Source: Capsaspora owczarzaki ATCC 30864 (lineage: Eukaryota; Opisthokonta; Filasterea). Taken from it: DNA of 64,000 nucleotides. Position numbers and translations under genes: made by a program. The notes under the pieces were generated by a model that saw only the letters and a program-made list of their open reading frames with translations, did no database searches and was not told where the DNA came from. The DNA is taken from NCBI RefSeq assembly GCF_000151315.2, contig NW_011887303.1:376141-440140 (forward strand), written 5' to 3'. Below, one piece after another: positions 23,855-35,499 of the stretch (positions are counted from its first letter, which is position 1; every line of letters starts with the position of its first letter).

Positions 23855-25724
23855 CAACAAAATTAAAAAGACAACCAGGACGAACGAAAGGTCAGCAGAT
23901 TGTTTTTCTCAACATCTCAATCCCTTTCTCACTACTGACATGAAGAACAAGGATGCCGAGAATGAAGGACAGGCCTTGGACATAACCCGTCTCGGAATCA
24001 TACGCGGCGTACGCCTTGCTCAGCCGGTACAGCGCTTCTTGCCCAACACTGCCTGCATTCTTGAACGTTTCGTGCGCGGGAAAGGTGCGCATGATGTCCC
24101 ACTGAATGATGCTTTCCGTGGGCGTTTCTTTCGTGGTGAGGAAGCGGAAGGTGTCTTGCAAATCGTCCGTGTTGCTGCCAATCAGCAGCTGCCACACTTG
24201 GCCGCGCAGACGGTCGGGCACGCCATTTCGCGCAAGCTGTTGGACCTGCTTGCGGGGCAGTACATCCCACCGAGCAATCAGCCCTGCCCACTCATCCCAT
24301 TCCTCGGGCGAGAAGGTCTCCACGACCGTGCCGGTGCCTGAGACGGGGGCGTCGTCGTCCTCTTCGTCCGGCAGCGCAAGACCCAGCGCACTGGCAGCGG
24401 CAAACTGGCGAGAGTGAGCGGCGGAAGCGATTGGCAACGGGGCAAATCCAGTGCTGGAGCCAGAATGGGAGCTGGTCGCTTCGACCACGTCTGACGACGA
24501 CGATCGGCGAGAGTCTGTGCTCGGAACGCTCAGCAGGGAGGTGCTCGATTCCGCGTCGTCGTCCTTGGAGCCGGTGGACGAGACCGAGTTGCTGCGGTTG
24601 TGTGGCCGCTTGTGGTGGGCGTTTCGTGCGGCGGCAGCGGCGGCGGCACCAGCACCAGCACCAGCAGCACTACTACTGGCACTTGTGGAAGCAGCGGCAG
24701 CGGCTCGGGCGTCGGCAACAGCGGCGTTGCGATTGTACTCGATGATGGGCGCGTCGGGCGCAACGCGACTCATCGCCGTCACTTCAAAGTACGGAAGGCG
24801 CAGGCCAGCCGAGGTCTTCATGGGCGTCAGCTCCATAAAGTACTGCACGGGCGGAGCGGCCTTGCCATAATTCCAAAAGCGCTCGGACGGCTTGAATATC
24901 TTGACGCGGCATTCCTGCGCGAGACGGACGGGCTCGGTGACGCCCGTGAGCACAAGATCGACTGCGAACGAGACGTAGATGCGAGCGCCCTTGGGTGTCT
25001 CGGTGGTGAGCATGATGGAGTCGCGCTCGGACGGCTCCCAGACGCCATCGACTGCGAACGTCCGCTTGTGCGCGCGCCGGTCTGCATTCGAGACGTCCAG
25101 CATCTGAATGTCCTTCTGGGTGATGGCGCGGCCCGGGCAGAGGAAGACGCCGACGCAGCGCTCAATCACGAGCGGACCGGGCGTCACCTGCGTGATGGCA
25201 AACTGGATTCTGCGCGGCTGCGTCTGCCGCAGCTTGAACACGGCGGGCTCCTTCGAGTCGCCGACGTACGGCACTGGCACGTAGCTGCTCTTGGCGTCCG
25301 GCTCGGCAACCACGATCGTCATGTCAAACTCGTACGTCGTCGCCCCAGAGCGATCCTCGACCAGCTTTTGCTGCGACTGCGGCTGCGGCTGTGGCTGTGG
25401 CTGTGGCTGTGGCTGCGATGCGTCGTCCGCAGATGCAGCGACAGTGAGTAGAGTCGCGCCTGAATCAGGAGCAGCAGTCGTAGTCGTAGTAGTCGTAGTA
25501 GTCGTAGTAGTAGACTCGGCTGGTTGCTCAATGGAGTTGGCTGGATTCGCTGAAGGTTCAGCAGCAGCAACAGCAGGCTCAGTCGACGTCGCTGCTGCTG
25601 CTGCTGCTGCTGCTGCATGGTGCTGCTCAGTCGTCACTGCCTGCTGTTGTGGCGGTGCTGGTGTTGGTGTTGGTGTTGGGTCGGTCGCTGGGACTGCATT
25701 GGCTGCTTCGACCGGATCACTCAT
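22386..25724 (-). CDS. RABGAP1: RABGAP1-like TBC-domain Rab GTPase-activating protein
   Basis: Two exons (23940-25724, 22386-23804; phase 0) give 1067 residues. Residues 1-125 are low complexity (Ala, Thr and Pro-Gln repeats). About 128-320 matches the kinesin-like DUF3694 region found in RABGAP1 (RIQFAITQVTPGPLVIERCV, FAVDLVLTGVT, RVKIFKPSERFWNYG). After a Ser/Ala-rich linker a TBC domain begins near 495 (RNGVPDRLRGQVWQLL). Its two catalytic fingers are present: Arg546 in the IxxDxxR motif and Gln583 in YVQG. The TBC domain continues across the splice (MPEEQAFAVIVKIMYDYG), then comes a long coiled coil and a Gln-rich tail. The protein should switch off Rab GTPases in membrane traffic. Compared with animal RABGAP1 the N-terminal PTB domain is missing and replaced by low-complexity sequence. 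Confidence 0.88.
23815..23856. repeat. CAG/CAA repeat at an intron
   Basis: About ten CAG units followed by CAA units, inside the intron of the TBC gene immediately upstream (in minus sense) of the acceptor of its second exon. As read on the minus strand it is a CTG/TTG tract that serves as the pyrimidine-rich stretch of the acceptor. Confidence 0.8.
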
Positions 25725-26158
25725 CGCTTCAAAAACCTGTTGTGTGACTGTATGATGAAGGGGAAAAATGGGAGAACTGAGCTGTGTGTATCATTGACAT
25801 GCCCAAGTCTACTGTACATACAGTCAGAGAAACGATAGAAAAACAAAAAAAAAAGGCTCAAAGACAAAATTCTGCCAAAAAGCTCAGAAATGGTGATTTT
25901 TTGGGGTCGTCCGTCAGTCTGAGCATCATGATACTAATAATAATGATGATGATGACAATGATGACAATGATGGTGATCTATTCAATCCCAGTCATCCTTC
26001 CCTTCCGGTTCATTCACTTTTACATTTGACGATTTGACAGCCTTTGCCAAAACGTCCAGCAATCGACTGTCACCACTGCCCACCACTGCCCACCACTGCC
26101 CACCACCACCAGCCCCCTTTGGAACCAAAACTACAAAACGCCCCCGCTGTAAACCAAG
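25725..26158. promoter_or_regulatory. divergent promoter region between the TBC gene and YJU2B
   Basis: 434 bases separate two divergently transcribed genes, so both promoters must lie here or overlap. The stretch has an ATGATG-type tract at 25930-25975 and three tandem copies of CCCACCACTG at 26078-26110 close to the YJU2B start. No TATA box or other known core motif is obvious. Confidence 0.45.
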
Positions 26159-27181
26159 ATGGCCGACCGGCGCGCCCAGCAAAAGTACTACCCGCCCGAC
26201 TGGGACCCGTCGAAAGGGTCGATCAACACGTATATGGGGCAGCACCCCCTCCGCGACCGGGCGCGCAAGCTGTCGGAGGGCATTCTGATTGTGCGGTTTG
26301 AGCTGCCGTTCAATATCTGGTGCGGCGGGTGCAACGCCCATGTTGCATTGGGCGTCCGGTTTAACGCTCAGAAGAAGCAGGTCGGAAAGTACCTCTCCAC
26401 GCCCATTCTGAGCTTCCGTATGAAGTGCCACTTGTGCGACAATTGGTGGACCATCCAGACGGATCCAAAGACGCATAATTATCTCGTGATGGAAGGCGCG
26501 CGGAGACGCAACCAGGAATTCTCAGCAGCTGATATCGAGGCAGCGCCGCAACGCGCCGAGGCGGACGAGCGGAAAAAGCTGGACAACGACCCTATGTACA
26601 AGTTGGAGCACGGTGTCGTCGACGCCACAGCTGCCAAGAAGGCTCGGTCGCACATTGACGAGCTGCTTTCGATCAACGAGATGCACAAGGATGACTTTGA
26701 TCTCAACTCGCTTGCCCGGAAGCGATTTCGGCAGGACAAGGCAGTCATCAAGGAGGACGAGCGCGAGCGTGCTGCCTTCCGCAGTAGCACTCGACTGTAC
26801 ATTCCGGCAGCCCCAGAGTCTGCAGCGGACGCGACGCGCGCACGGCAAGTGTTCCGTGGGCAATCGTCAACAACTTCTGCTGTAGCCACCCCTGCACGCG
26901 ACAGCCTAGATCCCGAACGGAGAATTGCCGCAATTCAGGGAGAGTCCATATTTGCAAGAGCCGCCAAGGATGCGCAGAAACCCCACGTTGGAACGACTCC
27001 ACGAGCTGCGTCGTCGTCGTCGTCGTCCTCCGCGCCCAACTCGGCTCCCCGTGCCGCTCGACCTGACCAACCAGCCGTGTCCGATGCAGCACTTGCAGCC
27101 CTTCAGCGCATGCGTCGAGCAGGGTCGTCGGCGGGGAATTTGCTGGCCAATATCCCAGGGAAGACCTCGTCGATATTTTGA
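26159..27181 (+). CDS. YJU2B: Splicing factor of the YJU2/CWC16 family, CCDC130-like
   Basis: Single exon of 340 residues. The N-terminus matches the CCDC130 branch of the CWC16 family: KYYPPDWDPSKGSINTY, FELPFNIWCGGCNAHVALG, VGKYLSTPILSFRMKCHLC, IQTDPKTHNY. The two CxxC pairs (CGGC and CHLC) form the conserved zinc site. A charged helical middle region (LDNDPMYKLEHG) and a Ser/Ala-rich basic tail follow. CWC16 proteins join the spliceosome around the first catalytic step; YJU2 itself contacts the branch helix, while the role of the CCDC130 branch is less certain. The start ATG is directly followed by the conserved block, so the N-terminus is well supported. Confidence 0.93.
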   Translation: MADRRAQQKYYPPDWDPSKGSINTYMGQHPLRDRARKLSEGILIVRFELPFNIWCGGCNAHVALGVRFNAQKKQVGKYLSTPILSFRMKCHLCDNWWTIQTDPKTHNYLVMEGARRRNQEFSAADIEAAPQRAEADERKKLDNDPMYKLEHGVVDATAAKKARSHIDELLSINEMHKDDFDLNSLARKRFRQDKAVIKEDERERAAFRSSTRLYIPAAPESAADATRARQVFRGQSSTTSAVATPARDSLDPERRIAAIQGESIFARAAKDAQKPHVGTTPRAASSSSSSSAPNSAPRAARPDQPAVSDAALAALQRMRRAGSSAGNLLANIPGKTSSIF

Positions 27182-27401
27182 GGCTGTTCTGTTTCTGTTG
27201 ATGGCTCTGAGTCTTGGCCCCCAAACCATTCTCTGCGAGTCGTGTACTTTTACGTTACATCATAATAGAGTTTAATTAAATAGCTGCGATAACTTCACCA
27301 GCTAAGAATAAAAAAAATAGGAAAAAATAAGAACAAAAAATAGAATAAAAAAAACACAGACCAGCCACATCGACTGCGCGGAAAAACAAATAAAATAAAG
27401 G

Positions 27402-29044
27402 CTACAACACGTTTTTCCCATTCGAATCACTGGTCAGCGTCGGATGCGGCTGCAACGCAAGCTCAAAGTCGGACCAGTAAGGTTCGTGGTTTTCCAGGAT
27501 GTGCTGACGATACCAGTCAATAGTACTTTGCAGTCCAGCTAGAAAGCCCACACGCGGAACCCAGCCCAGGGCGGCGAGTTTTGCCGAGCTGATGGAATAC
27601 CGGCGATCATTCACGAGACGATCGTCGACTTGCTCAATCCATTCTGCAAAAGCAGCAGCACGAAATGGAGGGTAATTAGATCGTGGTTTGCAAGTCCCCC
27701 TTCCCAAAAAACAGGCAATGCAATAGAAAGCAAAAAAAGCCATACCATCGCAATCGCAGTCGGGCCGGATCTGGCGGACAAGGGTTTTGGCCAAGTCACG
27801 GATGGAGAGCTCGTCGTCAGAGCCAAAGTTGTAAATTTCACCGCCATGTCCGCGGTGCAGCACAACGTCGAAGGCCGCACAGACGTCATCAACGTGCAAG
27901 TACGTTCGGAGAGCAGATCCGTCTCCATGCAAGCAGCACTTTTCTCCGCGAAGCAAACGCAGAATGAACTTTGGTACAACCTGCGAACACGAGGACGACG
28001 ACAAAGGAAGGCACCCGAGCGATCAGCCAATTCCCGTCACGACCACACGCAAGATCCAAAACTACAAATCCAAAAACCGCCAACCCTATCGTACCTTCTC
28101 GGGAAATTGACCTGGGCCATAAACGTTGTTGCTGCGCGTAATGATGATGGGCATGCCAAAGCACATCATGTATGACTTTGCCACAAGCTCAGCTGCAGCC
28201 TTGGAGCACGCGTACGGGTTTGTTGGATCGGGAAGCTGCTCCTCTGGCGCATGGGCGTGGCCAACGGCAGTCGCGCCATACACCTCGTCCGTGGAGACGT
28301 GAATGAAGCGCTTGACGCCGGCCAGCCGCGCGCACTCAATCAACGCATGCGTACCCAAGACGTTTGTCTGGGTGAACTTTAACGAGTTCCCGAACGACAA
28401 ATCGACGTGCGACTGCGCTGCAAAGTGGAGCACCGTGTCGAATGCTTCGTCTGCAAACAGCTGTTGGAGGAGTTGAACATTTTCAATGCTTCCTCGCACG
28501 AATCGGAAACGCGGCGGAGGAGGAGTCAAACTACCAAGCGTTTGCGATGGATTGGCCTGCTTGACGGGCGTTGCGAGCGAGACTGCAGGACTGGGAGCGG
28601 TAGAAGAGGCATTGATAGCGGGCGGTTTTGAGCGGTCTTGCAGGCGATTTTGCTCTCCTCGCGCTCCATGCGCCGCGCCATCATCAAGCAACAACGATGG
28701 CAAGGGCTCTGAAACGCCATCCAGACATGCACTGGCGGCAGCGGTGATGGGCTGTGGTCCGCCAAACTCGAATGCCGCGTCGAGGTTTTTCAATGACGCG
28801 CAGGGCTCCAGGCTGTCCAAGCAGACGACGCGGTACTGCGGGTACTCTCGAAGCAAGAACGCGCACACATGGCTCCCTGTCAAGTTAAAAGCGGACGGTG
28901 AGACACCTCCCCACAGTGAGTGAGTGAGATTGTACATCAAGTAGGTTGAACTGCTCAATCGTTGCAACTTGACCGCTTACCTATAAACCCAGCACCGCCA
29001 GTCACCAGAATGCGATGCGGAGTGTAAACACTCGCCTCTTGCAT
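27402..29044 (-). CDS. TGDS: dTDP-glucose 4,6-dehydratase homologue with a linker insertion
   Basis: Four exons (28981-29044, 28095-28876, 27746-27980, 27402-27653 region ending at the acceptor base 27643), phases 1, 0 and 1, give 440 residues. The NAD-binding GGAGFIGSH is split by the first intron. Other family marks are FHVSTDEVYG-type sequence (HVSTDEVYGA), the catalytic YxxxK in PYACSKAAAE, ITRSNNVYGPGQFPEK, LHGDGSALRTYLHVDD and RLVNDRRYSIS. The enzyme family oxidises and dehydrates the 4,6 positions of nucleotide-bound glucose; the animal TGDS substrate is UDP-glucuronate-related or unsettled. Between LKNLD and RFRFVRGSIEN there is an extra stretch of about 75 residues rich in Ala, Pro and Ser that family members lack; it falls on a surface loop of the Rossmann fold and the frame is open throughout. 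Confidence 0.9.
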
Positions 29045-29556
29045 TTTTGGGTCCCTGTAGCTGTAGAATGATCACTCACGAGCACTTCTCGTTGTTTTTG
29101 TGTGTTGTTTCAGTCAAAGCTCGACCAAAGCCAACAAACAGAGACTGAGACTCTGAGCAGTTGTTGGTCTTGTTTGGTGTTCACTCTCAATCTAGTTCTA
29201 CAAAACTCAAACACACTCAGCACACTCATTCACCTTGTTGCCTGGTCTTCTTCAAGATCGCCACAAAACCTGGAGATTTTGACTTCAATCTTCCATCCCC
29301 AATCTTCGACGGTTTCTTTTGAATCTAATCTGATTCAACGCAGTCTTTGCTTTCATTTTTGTTTAGTGGCTGAACACAGTCACCAGTCAAAGAGTCAGTC
29401 ACAAATAGCGTGATCGCAGCCAGATTGAAGCAAGTTTTTTCCCCCCCTTTGACTGAAGCTCAGCAGCCTTCAGTCTTCACGACTCTACTCCTCCGTCCGC
29501 CTGCGCACTCTTCGTCCGAGCCGTGCAACACCAACACGCGTTTTACTCTTGCTGCC
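29045..29556. promoter_or_regulatory. divergent promoter region between TGDS and PPIP5K
   Basis: 512 bases separate two divergently transcribed genes. The sequence is mixed with a short C run at 29440-29447. No core promoter motif is certain. The frame upstream of the PPIP5K start does not add a conserved N-terminus, so translation should begin at 29557. Confidence 0.45.
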
Positions 29557-32500
29557 ATGGATGCAAGCCAGCGCATCACCATCGGCCTCTGCGCCATGGA
29601 GAAGAAGGTCGGGTTTTCGTGTCTCTTGTTGCTTGCTACAGTCTGTCTCTCTCTCTCGCTCTCTGCCACTGACTTGTCGTTCGCGATCGCATGTGTGAGA
29701 CAGACCAAGTCCAAGCCGATGCGCATGATCATGGAGCGCCTGCGCGTCTGCGGCGACTTTGATCTCATTGCCTTTGATGACAAGTTGAGTTTTTTTGATT
29801 CCTTCTTCATGTTGTTTGCTGGGTTCTTTGGTGAACACGCGCCTGGTCTGGCCTGGAGGGCGGAAACCAAGTCTGCTGCTTGGCCTATCATTGCCATGAA
29901 ACGTTGGCTTGGCTGGGCTGAGGGCGGCGAGCGAGCACGGCGTTGGGATGAGCAGGCTTTCAATCCTGTTCCGATAGCGATCATCACTCACCCAAAACCA
30001 TCATCGCAAAAGCCCAGCAGCATTCTCAGCCTGACTTGACACTGAGAAAGCATGTCAAGAATCGCGTTGATCGCTGTACTGACCGATGCAACCACGAATT
30101 TTTTTTCTGTTTTTGTTTTTGGTTGATTTTTGGCAGCACCATTCTCAATGTGCCTGTGGACCAATGGCCCATCTGCAACTGCTTGGTGGCCTTCTTTTCA
30201 ACGGGATTCCCGCTCCACAAGGCGATGGTATGCTGTTGGCTCAGGACTGGCGAATGTTTCGAAATCTGCGCTCCGAATTTTTCCGACTTGCTCACGTTGG
30301 TTTTTTTCAGGAATACGCCGAGCTGCGTCGTCCGTTCATGCTGAACGAGCTCGAACCGCAAATAGGTTTGCTCGATCGTCGATCGGTGCGTCTCTGTTGT
30401 CGTTGTTGATGATGTTGATGTCTTTCCTCGAGGGATGATTCTCCAACTCACAATGTCTTGCTCAACCTCGCTGTTATTACAGGTCTACGAAACGCTCATC
30501 GACAACGGCATCCCGGTGCCACGTCACGCAGTTCTTGAGCAAGACAAGATTGAAGAAGAGTTGGACGAGCATGAGGATTACATTGAGGTGAGAAAACAAA
30601 GAAAAAAAAAGAAACAAAAAAGAAATCAAACAATTGTGATTGCGGTGCGTTGCTTTTGGCTAATTATCTGGCGTTCTGGCGTGTTTTTAGATTCGTGGAA
30701 TGCGCTTCAACAAGCCGTTCGTCGAAAAGCCCGTCAGTGGCGAAGATCACAACATTTGCATTTACTACCCGCGAAATGCAGGCGGAGGCAGCCAGCGTCT
30801 CTTTAGAAAAGTGGGCGACCGAAGCTCCCAATTCTACCCGGATGTGAACACAGTTCGCCGCAATGGCTCCTACATTTACGAGGTTTGGTCTTGACATTGT
30901 CGGGCCAACGCGTGTCTGGTTTTTTTGCGAGTCTGATTTTTTTTTTGTTGTTGTTGTTGTTGGCAGGATTTTCTTGCGACCGAGGGCACGGATGTCAAGG
31001 TCTACACTGTTGGTCCGATGTACGCTCACGCCGAGGCTCGCAAGTCGCCTGTGGTTGATGGCAAGGTCTTGCGCGACGCGGACGGCAAGGAGATTCGGTA
31101 TGGCATGTCTCTGTGTGCCGCTCCCTCTGACAAAACGTACTCATGTTCTTATTTCCACATTCCAATCGCCCCATTTGCCCCCCCCCTCCCCTTGTTTTCT
31201 TTTTTCCCCTTTGATCCGAAAGCTTCCCGATCATGCTGACTCCAGAAGAAAAGGACATGGCGCGCAAAGTGTGCAGCGCGTTCCGCCAGATGGTCTGCGG
31301 ATTTGATCTCTTGCGCACTGGCGGCCGCTCGTTTGTGTGCGACGTGAACGGCTGGAGCTTTGTCAAGAGCTCTTCCAAGTATTACGACGATTGTGCCGCG
31401 GTTTTGCGCGATCTGATTCTGCTGAACATGGCACCGAGTCGGCTGAACATTAATCGGCTGCCGCGCGGTGGCCACCGCACGCTGTCCATTCCCGAGTCGT
31501 CGCTCACCGAAAGCGACAAGGCATACCTTGCTGGGCTGGATCTGGAGGGAGGCGAGGACTCTGGCACCACGACGCCTCCCCTCGTCGGCAGCAGCGCCAT
31601 CTCGTCCCCGGCTCATGGCGGCAGTGGAACGACCACGCCTGGCGCCATTGGATCGGGCACCCCTTCGACATCGCGCCGCGAGCTCGACCCGCTGACGGGC
31701 TCCGGCTCGATCTGTGGCACGAGCGCCGAAGAGCTGCGCTGCGTGATTGCCGTCATCCGGCATGGCGACCGCACTCCCAAGCAAAAGCTCAAAATGCTCG
31801 TCACCAACGACAAGTTTTTGCACTTTTTCGCAAAGTACAGCGACGACAACAAGACAGAGCTCAAGCTCAAGACGGCCGTTCAGCTGCAAGAGCTGCTGGA
31901 TGTTACGCGTTCGCTTTTGCAGCAGCACTCTGGCGACGACGACTCTGACATTGAAGAGCGCTTTGACAAGCTCGTGCAGATGAAGGCGGTGCTCGAGAAG
32001 GGCGGCCACTTTTCTGGCATCAACCGCAAGGTCCAGCTCAAGCCTTTGCGCTGGGTCAAGCGCTCCAAGCGCACCAATGCTGGCGCCGAGTTCAGCGACG
32101 CACAAGAAGCGTCGACCGAGTCTGTTGCCGAGGCTCTGCTCATTCTGAAATGGGGCGGCGAACTTACGCACGCAGGCCGCGTCCAAGCGGAGATGCTTGG
32201 TCACACATTCCGCGAAGATTTGTATCCGGGCGAAGGTAGCGGCCTGCTCCGCCTCCACGCCACCTACCGTCATGACTTGAAGATTTACTCCTCGGACGAA
32301 GGCCGTGTCCAGGTGACGGCGGCTGCGTTCACCAAGGGCTTGCTCGAGCTTGAGGGTGAGCTCACACCCATTCTCATCTCGCTTGTTCGCAAGGACAAGG
32401 CAGCCATCAAGCTGCTCGATGACGCATCTGGCGCGAACGAGGACGTTGCAGAAGTCAAGCAGAACATTCACGCACAAATGTCGATCGACAAGCGCTTTGA

Positions 32501-33963
32501 TCGCGAGATGATTGAACAGGCTGTTCCCACATTGTCGCAGTCCATGGTGCGCTCGCTGCAGCTTGTTCGCAATCCGCGTCAAATGTGCCTGCGCATTCAC
32601 CGCCTGATCCAGGCCGTCACCGATCAGCTGCGCGACTTGATTGCCGCGGCAACTCCCGAGGAGCGAAGCGGCATTGACTCGCTCTGCAACGGAGAGACGT
32701 TGTCCTTGATGCACAAGCGCTGGGAGAAGCTGCTGCGCGACTTTTTCAACAAAAAGAAGGCCAAGTTCGACTTGAGCAAGATTCCCGACATTTACGATTG
32801 TGCCAAGTACGACGTGCTGCACAATCGCCATCTGAGCATCAAGAACATGCGAGAGCTGTACATTTGCACCAAAGCAATGGCCGATTTCGTCATTCCGAGC
32901 GAATACGGCATGACCTGGGAAGAGAAGGTGCGGATAGGCAGCAGCATTTGCGCCAACTTGTGCTCCAAGATCCTGGCCGATCTTGGCATCGCAAGCACTC
33001 CGCCAGAGGTGCCTGCGGCAGCTTCAGTGGCTCCCGTTGTGTGTGGCGGTTTGTCCGTCCCCATTGGGGCAGACGTACCTGCACCGCCAAACCCGCCCGT
33101 CGCTCCGACTCCCCCTTCTTCTCGTCCCCTCGGCGCACCCGCTGCTGTTTCCTCGGGCCCGTCCACTGGCTCGCCGTCATCCGGGTCCAGCACCGGCGCT
33201 TCTTCTGGAACGGACGCGTCCGTCGACGGCGTTGGGGCTCCTCCCCCGCCAACCCCGCCGCTGCTGCGAGGATTGCAGTCCCAGACGAGCATGATGGCTG
33301 GTGGCAGCAGCATTTCCACGCCCACGAGCATGACCGCTGCAGCACAATCCGTGTCCTTCTTCCCCACCGAAACCGTGCATCGTCTCAACTCGAGGTATGT
33401 GACCAACATCAAGACCCCCGAGCGCCAGGTCCGTTCTCGTTTGTACTTTACGTCCGAGTCGCACATGCATTCGTTGCTGAATGTGCTGCGGTTTTCGAGC
33501 ATGCGGCACAGCGAGGTATGTCCCAATCCACGAGTCATATGTGTTTTTTTTTTTCGCTGTTTCTCCGATGTTGTTTTTGCTGCAATTCTCACGTTTCCTC
33601 GGACTCTTTGTTGTTTGCTGGATGGCGTGGGTGGTGCTCTTTTGCAATGGATAGGAGTGGCGCGATAGCATGACCAAGCTGAGCGCAACTTCGGAGCTGG
33701 ATTACCTGACTCACATCGTGTTTCGTCTCTACGAGCGCTTTGATGTCGATCCTTCCCTTCCAGACCGTTTCCGCATCGAGCTCATGTTCAGTCCGGGTGC
33801 GGTCAAGGTCACCGAGGCGCCGGACGACACGCACGTTGTTCCTGTTGCGCCAACCATGACCCTCAACTCGTCCATCACCCTGCAAGAGATGGAAGAAGTG
33901 CTGGCGAGCGCAACTCGTCAACACTGGGAGAACAAGGAAGCCGAGCAGCCAGCTACTGTTTGA
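29557..33963 (+). CDS. PPIP5K: Inositol hexakisphosphate/diphosphoinositol kinase (VIP1/PPIP5K)
   Basis: Nine exons (29557-29607, 29704-29783, 30137-30227, 30311-30385, 30483-30587, 30691-30882, 30967-31097, 31223-33515, 33655-33963), all in phase, give 1108 residues. The N-terminal ATP-grasp kinase is clear: [96 protein letters not shown]. The C-terminal half is a histidine-acid-phosphatase-like domain starting at R421-H-G-D-R-T-P, with [12 protein letters not shown]-type helices and the late HSE|EWRDSM junction across the last intron. The kinase adds a phosphate at position 1 of InsP6 or 5-InsP7 to make inositol pyrophosphates; the phosphatase half removes it. About 130 residues of Pro/Ser/Thr/Gly-rich sequence (33000-33370) interrupt the phosphatase half, probably a disordered loop. 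Confidence 0.95.
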
Positions 33964-34116
33964 GCGGCGAGTGGTCTTTGTTTGTGTGAAGTGTGTGTGT
34001 GTGTGCGTGGTCTTTTTTTGTAGTGTAATTGTGTGGATTGAACGTAAAGGACAAAGTTGTATTGCAACAAGCTGTTGCACACCGCGGACAAGCGTGCGCC
34101 GTCCCGTCGTCTTCTA

Positions 34117-35466
34117 CTACTGCAAAATTGTAATCGAGATCAACATGTGACCGCGTGGCGGGACGTTGATGGCGGTGTAGTTGGCCTTGATGTAGCCGAT
34201 GCGTTCACGCGCCCACAAGTCGCGCACTTCCGCCTGGGCATTGTTTCCCCAGTTCAGAATGGACCATGGAATCGTAATGTTCTTGTCACCAACATCGTTC
34301 GAGTTGTACAGGATGACGGCGTAGCGGTTGTCGACCGAAGGACTGAGCGGCTTTGTCCAAACCTGCGTGCCGTCGGTGTTGTTGAGCGCAATGTCGCCAG
34401 CAATGGCAAAGGCGTCCTGGTTGATGGCAATGACTTCCGGGTTGAGCAAGATGCTTTGCTTGACGTCGGTCATGTTGCGAATGTCCGTTGCGACAATGAG
34501 CGGTGCAGCAAACAGTGCCCAGAATGCAAACTCGGTGCGGGACTCGCGCTGTGTTGGTGTGGTGATTGTTTTGGTGAGTTTTCTGTGAAAGATTCAAATT
34601 AAAAGCAAAAGCTAGAGCACAGCCAACCACTCACCTCAGTCAACGGTGGCAACATGGTCATCAGGAAATCGGGATCGTTCTGCAAAAGGTTGCCACAAAA
34701 CAAAACAAACCAAAAAATGAGAACTCAAACCCAAGAGTTCAACTGAAACGCACAGAGAGCGTACGACTCACCCAGCCTCCAGGTCCAGCATACTTGGACA
34801 AGTGGGCCATCGACTGAATAATGTTGGCCGTGCCTTGCTCCGATCCCCAAAGGGGAAGATGATCCTTGTGCACACGCCACATGTTGGCAGTCTCCATGCC
34901 CCAGGTCCACGGCTCGTCCTCGCCCCATTCGCAGGCTGAAAACACAATGGGGCGCCCGGTCTTGTTCAGGGAATCGCGCATCATGCCGTAGACAGTGGGC
35001 GGAGGAAGGTTGGGATGGTTGCACCAGTCCAGCTTGACAAAGTCAATGCCCCAGTCCGCAACAGTCTGTGCGTCCTGATCAAAGTAGCCCCACGAGCCAG
35101 GACGCTTGTACTTGCACGTTTCGTTGCCAGCACACAGATACAGGCCCATCTTGAGACCGAGAGAGTGGACATAGCTGGTGACCTTGGCCAAGCTGCCGCT
35201 CGGAAAGCGCGAAGTGTCTGCGGTAAGCGTGCCGTTCGCAGAGCGCGGGCCGCCCCAGCAATCGTCCAAGTTGATGTACTGCGGTGATTTGGTTGAAGGG
35301 CAGACTGTCAGAGTTGGAAAAAAGGGCAAAACCCCGGACAAGAAATGAAACAAAATGGACCAACCTGATAGCCCAAGTCTTGCATGCCCGAAGACACCTA
35401 CAAGCATGTCGCACGGTGTGCAGCAGCAAGCCGACTCTAGTGAGCATTCAGCCATGGAGAGACACC

Positions 35467-35499
<33 letters not shown>

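Noticed and set aside
31149-32831. Minus-strand open frame of 560 codons opposite PPIP5K
   Set aside because: The plus strand has an unmistakable PPIP5K exon with conserved motifs and phase-matched splices. The antisense frame has no domain and no splice support.
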